Counted from the stretch's first letter, positions 21,464-32,650 are shown. The stretch: DNA of 64,000 nt from Thinopyrum elongatum (GCA_011799875.1 CM022302.1:182334942-182398941), one strand, 5' to 3'. Program-made: numbers and translations. Notes: a model not told the origin generated them from the letters alone.

Positions 21464-22727
21464 AGTTCATCTGTCATGTCTGATCCGAAGTAGTTTAGGT
21501 GTGGACTTTTAAGTTTGAATGTCTGTTTTGCTGTGAACATGTGCATATTTTGCCCAGGGAGCAGCACCCTGGGGTCTAGCAGGGGCATGGGATGCGCTAC
21601 TGTTTTAAAACGTATGCCTAGTAGTACTTACTTCCTGTTCTTGTTGTGTTCTTGCTGTGTTCTTGCTGCTGATGATTAGTGTGTGTTGTGTGCTGACAAA
21701 TGGGTGGTAAGTCCACCACATTTGAAAGGGGTGACTAGATCAAGTACTTGCACACAACCAAACAATTGTGCTTTGCATCTGCTCACACCCGAAGCACAAA
21801 CACAGGCAGCCAAACAACATGCACTTAGCTGGGCCTTGATGCAATGCAGGCAAGCAATCAACATGCAGATGTTGGTTTTTTTCCTGCATATGCTCAGCCA
21901 GGCCCAACAGGGACAAGTATGCAAATGGGCAAAAAATGATGTGACAAATCAAACGCATCCCTATTTTTTGCAATTTTCAGAGCCCAAAAACACCTCTCGA
22001 ATAGATGGTGTAGATGCAAAACAAAATTACATATCCACCTCCCGAGATGTCAAATACAACACTTCATGATGTAAATATACATCTGGTGGAGATGTATATT
22101 TGTCGACCACACACCAACCACCAACCGCTCTTCAGTTCACTTCCCCCACCCATTCTTCTTCCTCCCGCTGCCCCACTATTCGGCCGCCACCCATCGCAAT
22201 GCGCCACCGCCACCCTGCGACAGATCCGTCATATCCTCCACCCCCATCGCCGATCCCGCCGCGATTCGCCCGCCGCCCACCCTCCCCCGCCGCGAATCGA
22301 GCGATTTTTCGTCCACCGCCGCCCGCCGCTCGATTCGTCTCTGCCTGTCGGTCGAATCGTCTCCGTGGTCATTTCCGCCGTCGCCGCAGCCTTGGCCATC
22401 GCCTCAACCTCCCCCGCACTGTCCTGCTATCGCCCCATCGCAGTATTCGCTGTTGCCAAGCACCACCGCCTCATTGCCGCCCCGCCGTCGCCAAGCACCA
22501 CCGGCCCGCCGTCGCCAACCACCACCGAGTCGCTACCCTGCCATCTCCTCAACCTCCCCCCACCCCATCGTCGCCATGCTGCCGAAGAAGACCCCGAAGA
22601 GCAAGACGAGGTTCTTCGGCGTGAGGGCGAAGCCCTCTGGCAACTTCGGGTGGGGTTCAGCAACGCCGGCCGCCGCTTTTGGCTCGGCACCTACCTGACT
22701 GTCCATGAGGACGCGCATGCCTACGAT

Positions 22728-24289
22728 TAATACGTCTCCAACGTATCTATATTTTTTGATTGTTCCATGCTGTTATATTATCAATCTTGGATGTTTTATA
22801 TTCATTTTATAACAACTTTATATCATTTTTTGGGACTAACCTATTGAAATAGTGCCCAGTGCCAGCTGCTGTTTTTTGCTTGTTTTTTAATTCACAGAAA
22901 ATCCATACCAAACGAAGTCCAAATGCCATGAAACTTTTTGGAGAATTTTTTCTGCCCAGAAGACACCCAGGGAGCCAAAGAAGTGCATGAGAGGATGCCC
23001 ATGTGGCCCACTAGGCACTAGGGCACGCCAGAGGCCCTTGGCGTGCTCTGGTGGGTAGTGGGGCCCACGGGAGGCTTTCTCCACTGACTATCAGCTCTAT
23101 AAATACTCTAAAATCCTAAAAACCCTAGGGGAGCAGAAAGATCAGAGTTTCCGCCGCCGCAAGTTTCAGAACCACGAGATCCAATCTAGAGGCCTTCTCC
23201 GGCACTCTGCCGGAGGGGTCAACGATCACGAAGGGGTTCTTCATCATCACCCTTGCACCTCCGATGATGCATGAGTAGTTTACCACAGACCTACGGGTCC
23301 GTAGGAAGTAGCTAGATGGCTTCTTCTCTCTTTTGGTCTTCAATACAATGTTCTCCTCGATGTTCTTGGAGATCTATTTGATGTAATGACTTTTTGCGGT
23401 GTGTTTGTTGGGTTCCGATGAATTGCGAGTTTATGATCAGTTCTATCTATGAATATTATTTGAGTCTTTGTTGAACTCTTTTATGCATGATTGTTATAGC
23501 CTTGTATTTCTTCTCCGAAACTTTGGTTTGGTTTGGCCAAATAGATTCATTTTTCTTGCCATGGGAAGAGGTGCTTTGTGATGGGTTCGATCTTGCGGAG
23601 CTCAATCTCAGTGATAGAAGGAGACATGACACGCATGTATCTTTGCCATTAAGGATAAAACGATGGGGTTTATTCCTACATGAATAGATCTTGTCTACAT
23701 CATGTCATCGTTCTTATTGTATTACTCCATTTTTCCATGAACTTAATACACTAGATGCATGCTGGATAGAGGTCGATGTGTGGAGTAATAGTAGTAGATG
23801 CAGGCAGGAGTCGGTCTACTAATCTTGGACGTGATGCCTATATATATGATCATTGCCTTGGATATCGTCATAATTATTTGCTCTTCTATCAATTGCCTAA
23901 CAGTAATTTGTTTACCCACCGTATGCTATTTTCTCGAGAGAGCCTCTAGTGAAATCTACGATCCTCGGGTCTATTTCCTATCATATAAAAACCAAAAATA
24001 CCTTGCTGCAATTTTTCTTTATTTATTTTATTTTGTGTTTTTGTTAGATCTATTTATCCAATCTCATACAATTTAATCTATCTCAATACCGAGGAGGGAT
24101 TGACAACCCCTCTAATGCGTTGGGTTGCAAGTATTTGTTATTTGTGTGCAGATGCTGTTTACATAGTTTGGGTGGATCCTCCTACTAGATTGATAACCTT
24201 GGTTTCATAACTGAGGGAAATACTTACCGTTGCTGTGCTGCATCATCCTCTCCTCTTCAATTAAATACCAACGTAGATACAAGCAATCA
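22728..24289 (+). mobile_element. Solo LTR of an Athila-type element inside the AP2/ERF ORF
   Basis: 1562 bp starting TAATACGTCTCC (family start TGATACGTCTCC with one change) and ending GCAATCA. Flanks ACGAT (22723-22727) and ACGAC (24290-24294) form a 5-bp duplication with one mismatch. No internal region is present, so the element was lost by LTR-LTR recombination. Its end closely resembles the LTR at 30840-32398. Confidence 0.88.
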
Positions 24290-24550
24290 ACGACGTGGTG
24301 GTGTGGCATGCCGGGAGGCCGAGGACGGACCTCAACTTCCCGGAGATCGAGACCCAGGCGGATGCAGAGTTGCTCGTGCCAGGGGGTATTCATATGGAAG
24401 AGATCACGGCGAAGAAGACAAAGAAGACAAAGAAGAGGCCCGCCATTGTCGTTAGTCCCGGTGATAGCGATGAGGAGGCGATGGCGAGGTTCACGCATGA
24501 GCATCCAGAGTATGTGCAGCCGAGCAGGAGTTCTTTTGGAAGCATGATGC

Positions 24551-24654
24551 CAAGAAGAAGAAGAAGAAGAAGAAGAAGAAGAAGAAGAATAAGAAGAAGA
24601 AGAAGAAGAAGAAGAAAAAGAAGAAGAAGAAGAAGAAGAAGAAGAAGAAGAAGA
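24551..24654. repeat. GAA/AAG trinucleotide microsatellite
   Basis: About 34 units of AAG with a few interruptions at the 3' end of the AP2/ERF-like ORF. In that reading frame it would encode poly-Lys or, shifted, poly-Arg; the antisense serine run is meaningless. Confidence 0.95.
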
Positions 24655-24957
24655 ATTAGAATTATGTTTCATTATGTTTTAATTAGAACTATGTTTAATT
24701 ATGTTAGAAATGAAGTAGGAGTTGATCGAACTATGTTTGAAATGAAGTAGTAGTTGATCTAACTATGTTTGAAATAAAGTAGTATTTGAAGTTTCTAATT
24801 TTTACATCTCCAGTTTGCTTCACCTATTGGAGTTGCACTTTTACATCTTCATTTTGCATTATCTGTTGGAGTTGGCCCTTTTTTGGAGATGCAAACAGCA
24901 CTTTTTGGAGATGTAAAATTTTACATCTCCAAATTTGCATTTTCTATTGGAGATGCT

Positions 24958-25051
24958 CTAAATATAGTGATTACCATTTTCTGACCTTTTCCCTTTTTTT
25001 GAGAAAGTTCTGACCTTTTCCTTTTTTTTGAGAAACACCTATAATTTTATT
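24958..25051. other. Short spacer after the PIF/Harbinger-like element
   Basis: Begins with the right TAA duplication. The rest is T-rich sequence with a repeated TTCTGACCTTTTCC word and no gene. Confidence 0.5.
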
Positions 25052-25195
25052 TGTTAGAATAAATCCGAGGCACTTAGTCGATCATCCGAGGATCAAGCAA
25101 TCACACAAGCACGACACCGAGATTTTTTAACGAGGTTCACCGATATGGCTACATCCTCGGGGCTTGACTACGGGCGCTCCTCCCCGTGACACCGT
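25052..25195 (+). mobile_element. LTR fragment, possibly copia, truncated by the next element
   Basis: TGTTAGAATAAATCCGAGGC looks like an LTR start. The following ~140 bp (AACGAGGTTCACCGATATGGC) resembles short copia LTRs of grasses. It ends abruptly at 25195, where the Tat LTR begins. Assignment is tentative. Confidence 0.4.
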
Positions 25196-25688
25196 TGAGG
25201 GTGTCCTGGACTAAGGGGTCCTCGGGCTGTCGGCCTATCTCTCATGGGCCAAACTGGTGGGCCGCTCTTGATTCATCGAAGGAAGACCGGACTATAGGTG
25301 ACCCCGTGCTCTGGAAGGAAACCTTCGAAGACTTGGCGTATCCTCCACACCTGGTTAGCGAAACCGGTATGTTTATCCCCTGATGGTGACCGATCGTGTG
25401 TAACCCTATGTACCCCTGGTGTCTATATAAACCAGAAGGCTAGTCTGTAAAGGGGGAGAACCTTGATCACCATACCCACCTAGGGTTTAGTTCATCCAAT
25501 CATGTGGTAGATCAACTCTGTAATTGTCATACCAACACATCAATACAACCAAGCAGGACGTAGGGTTTTACCTCTTTGAGAGGCCTTGAACCTGGGTAAA
25601 CGTTGTCTCTATGTTCCCTGTTAACCATCGATCTAAGATCCATAGCTCGGGACCCCCTACCCGAGATCTGCCGGTTTTGACACCGACA
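25196..25688 (+). repeat. 5' LTR of the plus-strand Tat element
   Basis: 493 bp from TGAGGGTGTCC to GACACCGACA. A TATATAAAC box lies near 25424, followed by the usual CTAGGGTTTAG leader and a GTAGGGTTTTACCTC...GAACCTGGGTAAAC stretch near the 3' end that recurs in other Tat LTRs here. Confidence 0.8.
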
Positions 25689-25707
25689 TTGGTGCTTTCA
25701 TTGAGAG
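25689..25707 (+). other. Primer-binding site of the Tat element
   Basis: TTGGTGCTTTCATTGAGAG starts right after the LTR. I do not assign the tRNA. Confidence 0.65.
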
Positions 25708-25734
25708 TTCCACTGTGGGATCTCCAAAGGATCA

Positions 25735-27813
25735 ATGGCTCGCTTAGTCATCGACGACGGTGTTCGTACCGAGGACGTCTTCTTACCTGGACAACTCTTT
25801 GCATTTGGCAGCATCGTTCTACACGCCAACCCGACCGGTCACCTAGACCAAATCAATAGTTTCATCCCTGAGAAGGAAATCAGGTTTGGTAACCTGGAGT
25901 ACATCACTGACCCTCGGGGCGATCTGATCTTTATTGGGTTCTCAGCTTTACCTGAGAGGCCCAGTGATCCCGAAGCCTTAACTTCGGACCTTTTCCCCGA
26001 CCCCATCTCTGGGTCGGCCCCTATTTTGGATCTGGCTTCGAGCTCTGATCCGATCCCAGTGTTCGGAGACTGGGGATCAACCTTGGCCGAATGCACCCTC
26101 TATGCAGGCATACCGGAGGTTGACTCCGAAAGACGTCGGAGGATGAATCTGGTGGGCCTCTCTCTTTTAAACGAGACGTTAGATCGGATCCAGACAATGA
26201 GTACCGCAGAGGGATCATCCTCGGTCTATGGTCAGATCTAATTTGAGGCTAGCTGCGTGGAATTTTGCGTCCCACCCACCACCCACTTTGTAGCCACTGT
26301 CGAGGACTTAACCGACATGTTGGACTACGCCTCCAATGAGGCTGACGACATGGATGAAGATGTCAACGTCATGACATATGATGCTCCCTCCCTTGTCACT
26401 CCCACCACTTGAAGGTGGACCGCCACCTCCACCTACGATGTCTACATGGTGGACACCCCCGGAAAGAATGGCGATGGCACCCCCAGAAAGGATGGCGATA
26501 AACCCGGTGAGGAACCGCCAAAATGTCGGTGCCAGCTCAGGCGATCCAAGGGGCGAAAAAGCAAGGAAAGCAACACGGGCACAAAGGGCACCGGAGATAA
26601 TGATACTCCGGACAACACAGAGGAGCTCGGCGACCACGTTGCCGCCGAATAGCACTGCGACGCTTCTAAAGGGCATGAGGACCAGGATAAGCCTGAGGAC
26701 CTCAATGATTCTGAGGACAGCAACTACCTCCCTCCCTTCGAAGAGGAGGACAACCTCAGCCCCGAGGATTTCATCATCCCCGAAGACCCTCTGGATCAGG
26801 AACGGTTCAAGCAACAACTCATAGCCCTCCCGAAGCCTGAAGAAGAAGCAGCAACAGTTAAAGGCCGAATAGAGTACCCTTAACGATAGGTGGATGATGG
26901 TCTTAGCAGCCGAAGAGGGCTTAGACAATCAGCGGCAGGATCAAAACAAAAGCTACCCACGATGATGTTTGCTTTTGCAATTCGACGACGAGGCCCCTGA
27001 ACCCATACCCCCCAGACGCACTCAGGCAAACCAGCCAGACCGCCCCCGTTGAGGATGGGACATGACGACTGGAGAAGCCAAAAACCCACCTATGCTCCCT
27101 CGCCGGTCGGGCAAGGAGCCAGTACAGCCAGAGGATCCATATGATCTGTGGCATGATTTAAACGCTAGGACGACACAAACAAGATCCATTTACGGATCTA
27201 GAGGACACACGCCCATTGGACGGGACGGATACCAAGACTGGCATGACCGGAACGATAGAGCTCGGGACCAGCATCGTGCTCAGATGATAACCGATCTCCA
27301 GCATGATGTGGCCCGGGTCAGAGGCACCACACACCTAATGTGTTTCACAGACGAGGTGATGCAACACAGTTCCCCGAAGGTTTTAAACCCGTAAAGATAG
27401 AGTAGTACGATGGGACAACCGACCCAGCTGCATGGATTGAAGATTTCCTTCTCCACATTCACAAGGCCCGAGGAGATGACCTCCACGCCATTAAATATCT
27501 GGCACTAAATCATTAAAGGACCGGCAAGGCACTGGTTGAGCAACCTCCCCGAAAACTCCATTGGGAGCTGGGAAGAGCTCGAGTACGCCTTCCGAGCTAA
27601 CTTTCAAGGCACCTATGTTCGGCTGCCGGATGCCGATGACTTGAGCCACGTTGTTCAACAGCCCGGGGAGTCATCCTGACAATTTTGGAATCGGTTCTTG
27701 ACTAAGAAGACCAGAGCGTCGATTGCTCGGATGCTAAGGCGATAGCCACATTCAAGCACAACATTCGGGACAAATGGCTCGCTCGCTAGCTCGGCCAAGA
27801 TAAGCCGAGAACA
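25735..27813 (+). pseudogene. gag: Tat gag, heavily broken
   Basis: ATG 25735 opens a 168-codon frame (MARLVIDDGVRTEDVFLPGQ) ending at 26241: the poorly conserved N-terminal part. Homology to Gag returns at about 27395-27740 in changing frames: YDGTTDPAAWIEDFLLHIHKARG, then ARHWLSNLPENSIGSWEELE, FRANFQGTY and QFWNRFLTKK. This is the retrotransposon Gag core, with stops at about 27517 and 27678. Between them (26240-27390) lies a low-complexity acidic linker with no continuous frame. Confidence 0.65.
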
Positions 27814-28740
27814 ATGTCGGCCCTCACCTCTCTCATGACCCGCTTTTGCGTGGGCGAAGACAGTTGGTTAGCTCGTAGAAGCAACCACCCGGATGACCCC
27901 GGCACCTCAGAGGTCCGGGACGGGAACGGGAAACCCCGACGCAACAAGAATAACAAACGCAGGCACAACAGCAGTGAAGCCGATGATGCAGCAGTAAATA
28001 CAGGGTTTAGCAACTCAAAATCGGGACCACGGAAGAAGCCCTCTAAAGGGAACCGGGACGGCCCGACCGCGTTGGACAAAATCCTGGATAGGCCCTACCA
28101 GATCCACGGCACCCCGGATAAGCCCGCCAACCACACCAACCATAACTATTGGGTAATCAAACATGCCGGCAAGCTCACAACCGAGGAACAGTGCAAGGGT
28201 CCCCGCAGCAAGGACGATGACGAACCTCGCGTGCTGAACAATGGAGGCCAAAAGCATTTCCCTCCTGAGGTAAAAACCGTGAACATGATTTATGTCACGC
28301 ACATACCCAAGAAGGAGCGGAAGCGTGCGCTTCGGGACATCTACGCCATAGAGCCGGTGGCCCCAAAATACAACCCATGGTCGGCTTGCCCGATCACCTT
28401 CGACCGGAGAGACCATCCGACCAGTATCCGTCATGGAGGAATGACGGCTTTGGTGCTTGACCCCATCATAGACAGATACCACCTCACTAGAGTCCTTATG
28501 GATGGAGGTAGAAACCTCAATCTGATTTATTCGAATACAATGAGGAAGATGGGAATCGATCCGTCAAGGATCAAACCCAGCAACACTACCTTTAAAGGAG
28601 TAATCCCAGGCATTGAGGTACACTGCTCGGTAACCGTCACCTTGGAAGTAGTCTTCGGATCGTCCGACAACTTTCGAAGTGAGGATTTGATCTTCGACAT
28701 TGTTCCTTTCCGCAGCGGATATCACACACTCCTCGGCTGA
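27814..28740 (+). pseudogene. pol: Tat gag C-terminus and aspartic protease
   Basis: 308 codons from ATG 27814. The start is the Gag tail with a basic linker (RRNKNNKRRHN); the PxxF-like and GGQKHFPPEVKTVNMIYV section leads to the protease. The active site is VLMDGGRNLNLIYSNTM, near residue 230, with Gly-Gly after the Asp as in Tat proteases. The frame ends TGA 28738-28740 at YHTLLG, just where family members continue with RxxF; the reading goes on in-frame (TTFACFNAVPHYAYLKLKMPGP) up to about 28840. Protease would cut the polyprotein inside particles. Confidence 0.75.
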
Positions 28741-29088
28741 ACAACATTCGCTTGCTTCAACGCTGTCCCTCACTATGCATATCTGAAGCTCAAGATGCCA
28801 GGACCTAAGGGTGTCATTACCGTTAACGGTAACACAGAATGCTCACTCCGAACCGAGGAACACACAGCGGCTCTGGCAGCCAAAGTCCAGGCCGCCAAAG
28901 AGGCGTCGGAAGCCCAATTTACCGTCAAAGCACCGGACACACGCAAATGAGCCCGAGCTCCAGTCCTGGTTCCGGGGTCTTCTCGTGCTCATCCTAAATA
29001 GGGATACGCGCCCCACAACATGGCCTCCCCAGCCGCGAAATACGTACCTCACGTGCACAATTTCACGCTCAAAATTCCATGGGCAGCT

Positions 29089-30615
29089 TGATACGTCTCC
29101 ATCGTATCAATAATTTTTTATTGTTCCATACCAATATTATACAACTTTTACATACTTTTGGCAACATTTTATATGATTTATTGGACTAACATATTGATCC
29201 AGTGCCCAGTGTCAGTTCCTGTTTTTTGCATGTTTTTTGCTTCGCAGAATATCCATATCAAATGAAGTCCAAACGCGATAAAATTTTATGGAGAATTATT
29301 TTGGAATATTTGTGGTTTTTGGGAGGTGGAATCAACGTAAACGGGGGCCCACAGCTCCCAAGATACACTAGGGTGCGCCCCAAGCCCCAAGCGCGCCCAG
29401 GTGTCTTGTGCCCTCCTCGTACGTCGGTTGGAGCTCTACTTCAGGTGCAAGGAAGCTTATATCCGAAAAAAATCGTGTTAAAATCTCAGCGCAATCGGAG
29501 TTATGGATCTCCGGATATTTAAGAAATGGTTTTCGGCCAGATCTAGAAGGCGAAACAGAAGAGAACAGAGACGGATATCCAATCTCGGAGGGGCTCCTAC
29601 CCCTCTGCCACCATGGAGGCCATGGACCAGAGGGGGAACTCTCCTCCCATCTAGGGGGAGGCCAAGGAAGAAGAAGGAGGAGGGGGGCTCTCTTCCCCTC
29701 TCTCCTGGTGGCACCGGAACACCGCCGGGGCAATCATCATGTGATGGCGATCTACTCCAACAACTCTGTCATCTTCACCAACAACTCCATCACCTTCCCC
29801 CATCTATATTCAGCGGTCCACTCTCCCGCAACCCACTGTACCCTCTACTTGAACATGGTGCTTTATGCTTCATATTATTATCCAATACTATGTTGCCATC
29901 CTATGATGTTTGAGTAGATCTATTTTGTCCTATGGGTTGATAGATGAACATGATTGGTTTGAGTTGTATATTTTATTTTGGTGCTGTCCTACGGTGCCCT
30001 CCGTGTCGTGCAAACGGAGGGATCCCTGCTGTAGGGTGTTGCAATATGTTCATGGTTCGCTTATGGTGGGTGGCATGAGTGACAGAAGCACATACCCGAG
30101 TTTGGGGGTCATTGCGTATGGGATAAAGAGGACTTGATACTTAATGCTATGGTTGGGTTTTACGACCTTAATGATCTTTAGTAGTTGCGGATGCTTGCTA
30201 GAGTTCCAATCATAACTGCATATGACCCAAGTAGAGAAAGTATGTTAGCTCATGCCTCTTCCTCATATAAAATTGCAACAATGATCACCAGTTTAGTTAT
30301 CGATCACCTAGGGACAATTCCGCAAATCCTATCACCACTTTTCCACACTCGCTTTATTAAATTGTACTTTTATTAAAACATCACCTAACTTTTATTTTCA
30401 CATTCTTTATTATCTTGCAAACCTATCCACACCTACAAAGTACTTCTAGTTTTATTCTTGTTCTAGGTAAAGCAAACGTTAAGTGTGCGTAGAGTTGTAT
30501 CGGTGGTCGATAGAACTCGAGGGAATATTTGTTCTGCCTTTAGCTCCTCGTTGGGTTCGACACTCTTATTTATTGAAAAAGGCTACAAACGACCCCCTAT
30601 ACTTGTGGGTTATCA
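29089..30615 (+). mobile_element. Solo LTR of a second Athila-type family
   Basis: 1527 bp from TGATACGTCTCC to GGGTTATCA, with 5-bp flanks CAGCT (29084-29088) and CAACT (30616-30620), one mismatch. The 3' end (CTAGGTAAAGCAAACGTT, then CCCCTATACTTGTGGG) differs from the other TGATACGTCTCC LTRs here, so it is a separate family. The Tat protein homology continues across it. Short ORFs at 29368-29917 belong to the LTR. Confidence 0.85.
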
Positions 30616-30839
30616 CAACTATGGGGGCAAGCGGTACAAGAGTCAAGTGCTCGGCTCGACCGTGCCATGGCTACAGATGTTCTCGGATTATCATCACCAA
30701 CAGGCACCATTTAAGGCCCGACCAGCGGTCAAGCTGATATCCTGCGGTGACTTCTCAAGACCCTCTCTCAAGGGCCCACCCGCCGACTACTATCACCTTC
30801 GCCTACGGAAACTTCCTAAAGAGCAAAGGTGCAGACTCA
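30616..30839 (+). mobile_element. Continuation of the Tat element between two LTR insertions
   Basis: Codes for KSQVLGSTVPWLQMFSDYHH, then FSRPSLKGPPADYYHLRLRK and PKEQRC: the linker between protease and RT of the same Tat element, cut at 30839 by the next insertion. Flank 30835-30839 (ACTCA) is the expected left duplication of that insertion. Confidence 0.6.
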
Positions 30840-32398
30840 TGATACGTCTCCAATGTATCTATAATTTTTGATTATTCCATGCTATTATAGTATCAATCTT
30901 GGATGTTTTATATACATTTACTAGCAACTTTATATCATTTTTTGGGACTAACCTATTGACATAGTGCTCAGTGCCAATTGTTATTTTTTGCTTGTTTTTT
31001 ACTTCGCAGAAAATCAATACCAAATGAAGTCCAAATGCCATGAAACTTTTTGGAGATTTTTTTCTGGTGATAAAGGACCCTGGAAGCTTCTGGAGTAGAC
31101 GAGAGGAGGCCCGTGGGGCCCAATAGGCACCAGGGCACGCTAGGGGCCTCCGCGCGCCCTAGTGGGTAATGGAGCCCACGGGAACCGCCTTGACCTACTT
31201 CCGCCTCTATAAATACTCTAAAATCCCAGAAACCCTAGGGGAGTCGACGAAACACTTTTTCCACCGCCGCAAGTTCTAGAACCACGAGATCCAATCTAGA
31301 GGCCTTTCCGGCCTCTGCCGGAGGGGGCAACGATCACGGAGGGGTTCTTCATCATCCTTGTTACCCCTTCGATGAGGCGTGAGTAGTTTACCACAGACCT
31401 ACGGGTCCGTAGCTTGTAGCTAGATGGCTTCTTCTCTCTTTTTGAACTTCAATACAATGTTCTCCTTGATGTTCTTGGAGATCTATTTGATGTACTCTTT
31501 TTTGCGATGTGTTTGTTGGGATCCGATGAATTTTGGGTTTATGATCAGTTCTATCCATGAATATTAATTGAGTCTTTGCTGAACTCTTTTATGCATGATT
31601 TTTATAGCCTCATATTTCTTCTCCATTTTCTTGGTTTGGTTTGGCCAACTAGATTGATTTAACTTGCCATGGGAAGAGGTGCTTTGTGATGGGTTCGATC
31701 TTACGGTGCTCAATCTCAGTGATAGAAAGAGACATGACACGCATGAATAATTGCTATTAAGGGTAACAAGATGGGGTTTATTCATACATGAGTTTATCTT
31801 GTCTACATCATGTCATCGTTCTTATTGCATTACTCCGTTTCTCCATGAACTTAATAGACTAGATGCATGCTGGATAGCAGTCGATGTGTGGAGTAATAGT
31901 CGTAGATGCAGAATCGTTTTGGTGTACTAATCTTGGACATGATGCCTATATACATGATCATTGCCTTGGATATCATCATGATTATTCGCTTTTCTATCAA
32001 TTGCCCAATAGTAATTTGTTTGCCCACCGTATGCTATATTCTTGAGAGAAGCCTCTAGTGAAAACTACGTCCCCCAAGTCTATTTCTTATCATATTAAAA
32101 CCAAAAATACCTTGCTGCAATTTTTCTTTATTTATTTTATTTTGTATTTTCGTTAGATCTATTTATCAAATCTCATACAATTTAATCTATCTCAATACCG
32201 TTGAGGGATTGACAACCCCTCTTACGCGTTGGGTTGCAAGTTTTTGTTGTTTGTGTGCAGGTGATGTTTACATAGTGTTGCTTGGTTCTCCTACTAGATT
32301 GATAACCTTGGTTTCATAGCTAAGGGAAATACTTACCATTGCTGTGCTGCATCATCCCTTCCTCTTCGGGGAAATACCAATGCAGATAGAAGCAATCA
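30840..32398 (+). repeat. 5' LTR of the plus-strand Athila-like element
   Basis: 1559 bp, TGATACGTCTCC...GAAGCAATCA. A TATAAATAC box (31208) lies before AAAACCCTAGGGG, the likely transcription start zone. Highly similar to the solo LTR at 22728-24289. Confidence 0.88.
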
Positions 32399-32409
32399 GG
32401 AATAATTTC

Positions 32410-32427
32410 TAGCGCCGTTGCCGGGGA
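32410..32427 (+). other. Primer-binding site of the Athila-like element
   Basis: TAGCGCCGTTGCCGGGGA, one base off the TGGCGCCGTTGCCGGGGA type used by Athila-lineage elements (complementary to tRNA-Asp). It lies 11 bases after the LTR end, an unusually wide gap shared with the other copies here. Confidence 0.8.
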
Positions 32428-32650
32428 GACATCATCAACATCGATCAAGTACCTACGCATGAACTCTCATCTCCTTGCAATTACTTTATTTGCCATTTGC
32501 CTCTCATTTTCATCTCCCCGACTTCTAAAAAGTTTCTACAAAAACACAAACATATTTTTTCGTTTACCTTTTTACTCGTTTGCTATCTTTGCTTGTGTTG
32601 CCATGTATCTTCTATTTGCTTGCATCTTCGCTTGCTAAAAATCTATTGAT

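Larger units (their letters stand above)
19441..21961. mobile_element. Possible inner DNA element with terminal inverted repeats
   Basis: GGGACGCGTTTGGT at 19443 and the reverse complement of GGGATGCGTTTGAT at the right end (about 21948-21961) form a diverged inverted repeat. Further matches reach about 25 bp inwards. TAT lies on both sides (19438-19440, 21962-21964), but the two ends are offset by two bases, so the duplication is uncertain. It encloses the B3-like gene fragment. Confidence 0.45.
22576..24660 (+). pseudogene. AP2/ERF-domain-like gene, split by a solo LTR
   Basis: Starts at ATG 22576 (MLPKKTPKSKTRFFGVRAKPSG). The AP2 hallmarks are FFGVR, then, after a one-base loss near 22650 shifts the frame, GRRFWLGTY and HEDAHAYD. 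The coding sequence stops exactly at the 5' end of a solo LTR (22728) and resumes at 24290 with DVVVWHAGRPRTDLNFPEIE, the normal end of the AP2 fold. It continues as a C-terminal extension (GDSDEEAMARFTHEHPEYV) into a GAA/AAG microsatellite. AP2/ERF domains bind GCC-box-type DNA in the nucleus; this copy is broken. Related ORFs are, to my recollection, frequent in Triticeae transposons. Confidence 0.75.
19405..24957. mobile_element. PIF/Harbinger-like DNA transposon carrying captured transcription-factor fragments
   Basis: The ends are a perfect 16-bp inverted repeat, GAGCATCTCCAATAGA at 19405-19420 and its reverse complement at 24942-24957, flanked by TAA. The subterminal zones repeat GATGTA/TACATC words (19421-19436, 21985-22110, 24790-24950). 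There is no transposase, so it is non-autonomous. The interior holds a B3-like gene fragment (19765-21463), apparently inside a second element, and an AP2/ERF-like gene (22576-24660) split by a solo LTR. A diverged second copy of the left end (CACCTCTCGAATAGATGGTG at about 21992) follows the inner element. So the outer structure may be two related ends in tandem rather than a simple single element. Confidence 0.65.
25196..30839 (+). mobile_element. Ty3/gypsy Tat-type retrotransposon, 5' part (LTR, gag, protease)
   Basis: 5' LTR 25196-25688, primer site from 25689, gag and protease to about 28930. A solo LTR sits at 29089-30615, and the element's own sequence then resumes to 30839. RT, RNase H, integrase and the 3' LTR are missing, because an Athila-like element starts at 30840 and the rest is not found in the window. 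The aspartic protease with MDGG in place of D-S/T-G is a feature I associate with Tat-type elements. Flank 25191-25195 (ACCGT) should be the left target duplication. Confidence 0.75.

Noticed and set aside
21683..22069. 128-codon plus-strand frame before the AP2-like ORF
   Set aside because: It runs across the end of the inner element and the subterminal repeats, with no domain.
24205..24672. Serine-run minus-strand frame
   Set aside because: Produced by the GAA microsatellite on the opposite strand.
26308..26928. 206-codon minus-strand frame
   Set aside because: Antisense to the acidic low-complexity linker of the Tat gag; hydrophobic look is a mirror of Asp/Glu codons.
29368..29917. Frames of 78-169 codons on both strands
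   Set aside because: They lie inside a solo LTR and have no domain.
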